From assembly GCA_029240795.1 (NCBI GenBank), contig JARDZP010000007.1:1-58072 (forward strand): 58,072 bases of DNA. Reading direction: 5' to 3'. The notes beneath the pieces are model-generated. The model saw only the letters and a program-made list of their open reading frames with translations, was not told where the DNA came from and did no database searches. Numbering within the stretch: the first letter of the stretch is position 1; each line of letters begins with the position of its first letter. Origin of the DNA: Haloplasmataceae bacterium (lineage in GTDB: Bacteria > Bacillota_I > Bacilli_A > Haloplasmatales > Haloplasmataceae). The position numbers and the translations under genes were made by a program. Shown piece by piece: positions 55,163 to 58,072 of the stretch.

Positions 55163-56809
55163 CTAGATATTATTGGTAACAAATTTATTTCTTATGACAT
55201 GAAGAAACTTTTTTGGTTTAAATGTATATCCCAAAATGATATCTAATAAACCAGTAAAATAACTAGATGTTAAATAAATAGATAGATATATAAGAGTATT
55301 AATCGCTAAAAATAGGAAGCAACTAAAACGACTATAATAATTTACATTGATTCTTAAGATTATGAAATTAAATAAATATAATACTAAACCAATACCGATA
55401 TTAAGTGCAAATATGGTTAATAATCTTCTCACTAAAAAGACATGTTCAAGTTTTATTACACGTGAGATTACTGCTAAATTAATCACCATCGTCACGAGTA
55501 GTCCGATTGAAGTAGCTAAAATTGCTCCATTATATCCATAACGACTTACGAATTCCACATTATATAAATACTTCAGTGAGATTCCCAGAGTCATAGAAAT
55601 GAATAGTATTTTGGGTTTATTGATTCCTTGCATAATCGCATTTACAATATGATTAAAACATAGGATGATCGCAACTGGAGCATATGATAATAAGATTTTT
55701 GGACCATAAAAATTATCTACATTAAATAAAAATGAATATAATGCATTTGAAAAAAGCATCATAGTGATCACTATAGGGATGATGATAAAGGAACATGTTT
55801 GAAATGCTTTATAGATTTGTTTATTAATCATCGAGTAATTCTTTTTTGTAAATGATTCTGAAATATAAACGATGATTGATACACCTAGACCAATCCCTAA
55901 AGATACGGGAATCATAATTAGTTTATTAATTTCAAAGGCATATGTTCCATAGATTATTTCTGAATTTAGGGCATTTTGTTTCATATAAGCTTCATTAAAT
56001 GTCAAAGTATCGATTAATGTGTATAAACTTGTCACTACACCAAAAAGTGCAATTGGAATGGCATATTTAAACAATTCTTTAAATAATTCCATATAAGATT
56101 TCGTATTTGTTTCAACAGTAGAATCAATCATTGGTTGATATTTACTCAAAAACTTAACTAAATACACCCTTAGAAGCACGTAAGCAACAATCGCAGCGAT
56201 TGTCGCAGCTAGAACAGAGTAGGTAATCGCAGTAGTATAGTTTAATTTTAAGACTTTGATAATAACATAAGCTGAAACTAAAATGAATAAAACACGTACT
56301 ATTTGTTCAACAATTTGACTTAGTGCAGTAGGATAGGTATATTTAAACCCTTGAAAAAAACCTCGTAATAATGCGATTGAGGGTACAATGATTAAAGCAG
56401 TACTGATTACTCGAATAACGAGTGTCACATCATTAACATTATTAATTAATTGTTCCTCTCCACCTAACACTTTATAAGCGATGGGTTTCGATAAAATAAA
56501 CATAATTATAAACATAATTACGCCAATAATAAACATCATGTTTGTTGCTTTTTTAAAGACATTATAACTTGTTTTATAATCATTTTGGGCATTATATATG
56601 GATACAAATTTAGAAATTCCTAAAGGAATACCAAGTGTCGCTAAATCGATAAAAATAACATAAGGTACATAGGCATAAGAGTATAAAGCTTGTCCTTCTT
56701 GACCTACTAACCAAGCAAAGGGAAATACATAGATTAATCCTAAAAGGCGTGAAGTTATATTACCAAAAGTTAATACAAACGCCGATTTTAACATTGATTT
56801 TTCTTCCAT
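55163..56809 (-). CDS. MurJ/SpoVB-type polysaccharide flippase (MOP superfamily)
   Basis: A 548-residue membrane protein with about 14 membrane segments, of the MVF/MATE-like (MOP) family. Visible marks: MLKSAFVLTFGNITSRLLGL at the start, FAWLVGQEGQALYSYAYVPY, LGIPLGISKFVS and a polysaccharide-biosynthesis C domain. The length and start match YtgP-type MurJ of Bacillota, the lipid II flippase. An alternative is a SpoVB-like or other glycan flippase. It lies directly upstream of rsmH. The ATG at 56807-56809 follows AGAAAGGATGA. Confidence 0.8.
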   Translation of the reverse strand: MEEKSMLKSAFVLTFGNITSRLLGLIYVFPFAWLVGQEGQALYSYAYVPYVIFIDLATLGIPLGISKFVSIYNAQNDYKTSYNVFKKATNMMFIIGVIMFIIMFILSKPIAYKVLGGEEQLINNVNDVTLVIRVISTALIIVPSIALLRGFFQGFKYTYPTALSQIVEQIVRVLFILVSAYVIIKVLKLNYTTAITYSVLAATIAAIVAYVLLRVYLVKFLSKYQPMIDSTVETNTKSYMELFKELFKYAIPIALFGVVTSLYTLIDTLTFNEAYMKQNALNSEIIYGTYAFEINKLIMIPVSLGIGLGVSIIVYISESFTKKNYSMINKQIYKAFQTCSFIIIPIVITMMLFSNALYSFLFNVDNFYGPKILLSYAPVAIILCFNHIVNAIMQGINKPKILFISMTLGISLKYLYNVEFVSRYGYNGAILATSIGLLVTMVINLAVISRVIKLEHVFLVRRLLTIFALNIGIGLVLYLFNFIILRINVNYYSRFSCFLFLAINTLIYLSIYLTSSYFTGLLDIILGYTFKPKKFLHVIRNKFVTNNI

Positions 56810-56903
56810 AAAATCATCCTTTCTCATTATATTGTTTGATATTTTGATGATTCTATTTATAAAAAATGTAAAAATTTAACAATTTTTAAATTATAGAGTA
56901 ATA

Positions 56904-56952
56904 AAAAAGATATAAAAATTACTAATAATTAGTTAATTTTTATATCTTTTGT
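56904..56952 (-). terminator. Terminator downstream of the beta-glucosidase gene
   Basis: Long stem AAAAGATATAAAAATTA/TAATTTTTATATCTTTT (56905-56921 with 56934-56950). It lies 140 bases after the GH3 stop, on the minus-strand side. Confidence 0.7.
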
Positions 56953-57091
56953 TATCTTTGGATCTATATATAATTTAATAATACCTGGCCACCATTTTGA
57001 ATACTTATTTATTATAAAAGATTTCACACCTGTTGTAATGGGATATTTTGTTAAATTATGATTTATTTTCAATACCTTAGTCGTTGCTTTT

Positions 57092-58072
57092 CTATATTAA
57101 TTCAAATTCAACTGACTGTAATTCTTTAGAATTTGGTCCAATCATTGCGACAAATTTACCTTTTTCAGAAATATATTCCATTCTACTATTATAAAAACGA
57201 AGCATATCTTCAGTAATCACAAATAGAACTTCTTGTTCTTCACTAGGAGTTATTGTTACTCGCTTAAATCCTTTTAATTCTTTAACTGGTCTAACAACAC
57301 TTCCTGTAAGATCTCTAATATATAATTGAACAATCTCTGTGCCAACTACATTACTCGTATTTTTAATTTTTACACTAACTGTGATGATACCATCATGAGT
57401 TAATATTTTATTATCAATATTTATATATGAATAATAGAATTTAGAATAACTTAAACCATAACCAAATGGTAATAATGGTGAATTTGGAATATCAATAAAA
57501 TGTGTACTAAAACGATCGTGGATGTTATCAGTCCAGTTTGGTCTTCCAGTATTAAACGCATTATAATAAATAGGAATTTGACCCACTGTATACGGGAAAC
57601 TAATTGTTAATTTACCTGTTGGATTAATATCCCCAAAGATAATATCAGCTAAGGCATTTCCACCTTCAGTACCAGGGTACCATGCTTCTAATATTGCTGG
57701 AGCATGATTATATAATTCTCTTATTTCTAATGGTCTACCATTAAATAATACGACGGCAGTTGGTTTTCTTAAATCTAAAATTTTATTAACCAATTCTTCT
57801 TGACGACCAGGAATAGTGATGAACGCTCTACTTCCACCTTCACCGCTCATGTTGAAGTGTTCACCAATTGCAAGAATAACTGCATCAGCTGATTTTGCTA
57901 CTCTAATTGCTTCTTCCATTTCTAGGTCATTGCCATTTTCAATACCTGTTCCTTTAGCAACTACAACATGATCTGCACCCATTTTATTTATGATTCCATC
58001 TTTTAAAGAAATTGATTCTTCCCATTTTCCTTTCCATGACCATGGTCCTAAAATTGCATGTTCTTCCGCAAA
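57092..58072 (-). CDS. Glycoside hydrolase family 3 beta-glucosidase, C-terminal part (gene runs off the window)
   Basis: The visible 326 codons belong to a GH3 enzyme. The frame runs through the right edge of the window (FAEEHAILGPWSWKGKWEES and on). The C-terminal GH3 domain shows AVILAIGEHFNMSGEGGSRA with the usual GE...GE pattern, PTAVVLFNGRPLEI, ILEAWYPGTEGGNALADIIF and SFPYTVGQIPIYYN. The FnIII-like end domain follows (YSKFYYSYINID, VQLYIRDLTGSVVRPVKELK). The family removes beta-glucosyl or xylosyl residues from oligosaccharides. The catalytic Asp domain would lie outside the window. Confidence 0.9.
   Translation of the reverse strand, partial: FAEEHAILGPWSWKGKWEESISLKDGIINKMGADHVVVAKGTGIENGNDLEMEEAIRVAKSADAVILAIGEHFNMSGEGGSRAFITIPGRQEELVNKILDLRKPTAVVLFNGRPLEIRELYNHAPAILEAWYPGTEGGNALADIIFGDINPTGKLTISFPYTVGQIPIYYNAFNTGRPNWTDNIHDRFSTHFIDIPNSPLLPFGYGLSYSKFYYSYINIDNKILTHDGIITVSVKIKNTSNVVGTEIVQLYIRDLTGSVVRPVKELKGFKRVTITPSEEQEVLFVITEDMLRFYNSRMEYISEKGKFVAMIGPNSKELQSVEFELI

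Noticed and set aside
56929-57089. Open stretch of ~50 codons after the GH3 stop (KYPITTGVKSFIINKYSKWW)
   Set aside because: No start with a usable ribosome binding site and no recognised family. It may be a fragment, but there is not enough to call a gene.
1-58072. Mycoplasma genetic code (TGA as Trp)
   Set aside because: TGA ends several genes at natural positions (murE, rsmH, the ABC pair) and Trp is encoded by TGG.
1-58072. CRISPR arrays, tRNA and rRNA genes
   Set aside because: No regularly spaced repeats were seen, and no cloverleaf or rRNA-like sequence was noticed on either strand.

Overview
This window is strongly AT-rich bacterial DNA with short Shine-Dalgarno-led genes, several well-supported TTG starts (for example at 9394, 11569, 19875, 31861 and 51661), and TGA used as a normal stop (for example at the ends of murE and rsmH). 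It has lipid II and septal peptidoglycan genes (murD, mraY, murE, a class B PBP with a PASTA-like tail, rsmH and a MurJ-like flippase), and MurE carries the DNPR motif expected for meso-diaminopimelate. Together with GcvPA/GcvPB, a LytTR/AgrC-type two-component system and EI of the PTS, this points to a low-GC Bacillota lineage, or a walled relative near the Haloplasma/Turicibacter/Izemoplasma border. I cannot name the species.

Layout. 1-7.6 kb: stress and membrane genes (glutathione peroxidase fragment, patatin, GNAT, YwbE, HutD, PspC), then a three-gene operon of a membrane protein with DUF350-like motifs, a glutathionylspermidine-synthase-like ATP-grasp enzyme and an unknown protein, then an HD-GYP protein. 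7.6-14.2 kb: a secreted small protein, a TrmH-type RNA methyltransferase, PgsA, DegV, a TM2 protein, and Kbl plus Tdh. 14.2-19.9 kb: a complete glycine cleavage operon gcvT-gcvH-gcvPA-gcvPB-lpdA. With Tdh/Kbl alongside it makes a threonine to glycine to one-carbon route. 20-31.7 kb: DUF4236-TPR protein, hydrolase, the gnd-zwf-cyclase cluster, a DUF898-like protein, HtpG, EI, an SPFH protein and an HMA-like protein. 31.8-39.2 kb: a transporter with a His-rich tail, two ABC half-exporters and a LytTR/GHKL two-component system. 39.5-41.6 kb: a 5' nuclease and a NERD protein. 41.6-56.8 kb: the division and cell wall cluster, broken in two. 57-58 kb: the 3' part of a GH3 beta-glucosidase.

The most notable region is 47.4-53.9 kb. 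The division/cell wall cluster (rsmH, then a very short ftsL-like gene, then pbp, murE, mraY, murD) is interrupted there by a 5.4-kb element. It has 23-bp near-identical terminal inverted repeats (47739-47761 and 53137-53159; 22 of 23 bases match) and a 7-bp TAAAAAT direct repeat abutting both outer edges. Its genes all run opposite to the wall genes: a two-frame zinc-finger DDE-type transposase, two paralogous small proteins flanking a DnaQ-fold exonuclease with an in-frame stop, and a divergent subtilisin-like protease. More diverged copies of the element ends lie just outside it, so the site has probably been hit, or the end duplicated, more than once.

The window also holds several decayed genes (8300-8621, 27885-28243, 39296-39379, 40560-40790), so gene loss is active in this genome. 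I found no tRNA, rRNA or CRISPR array.
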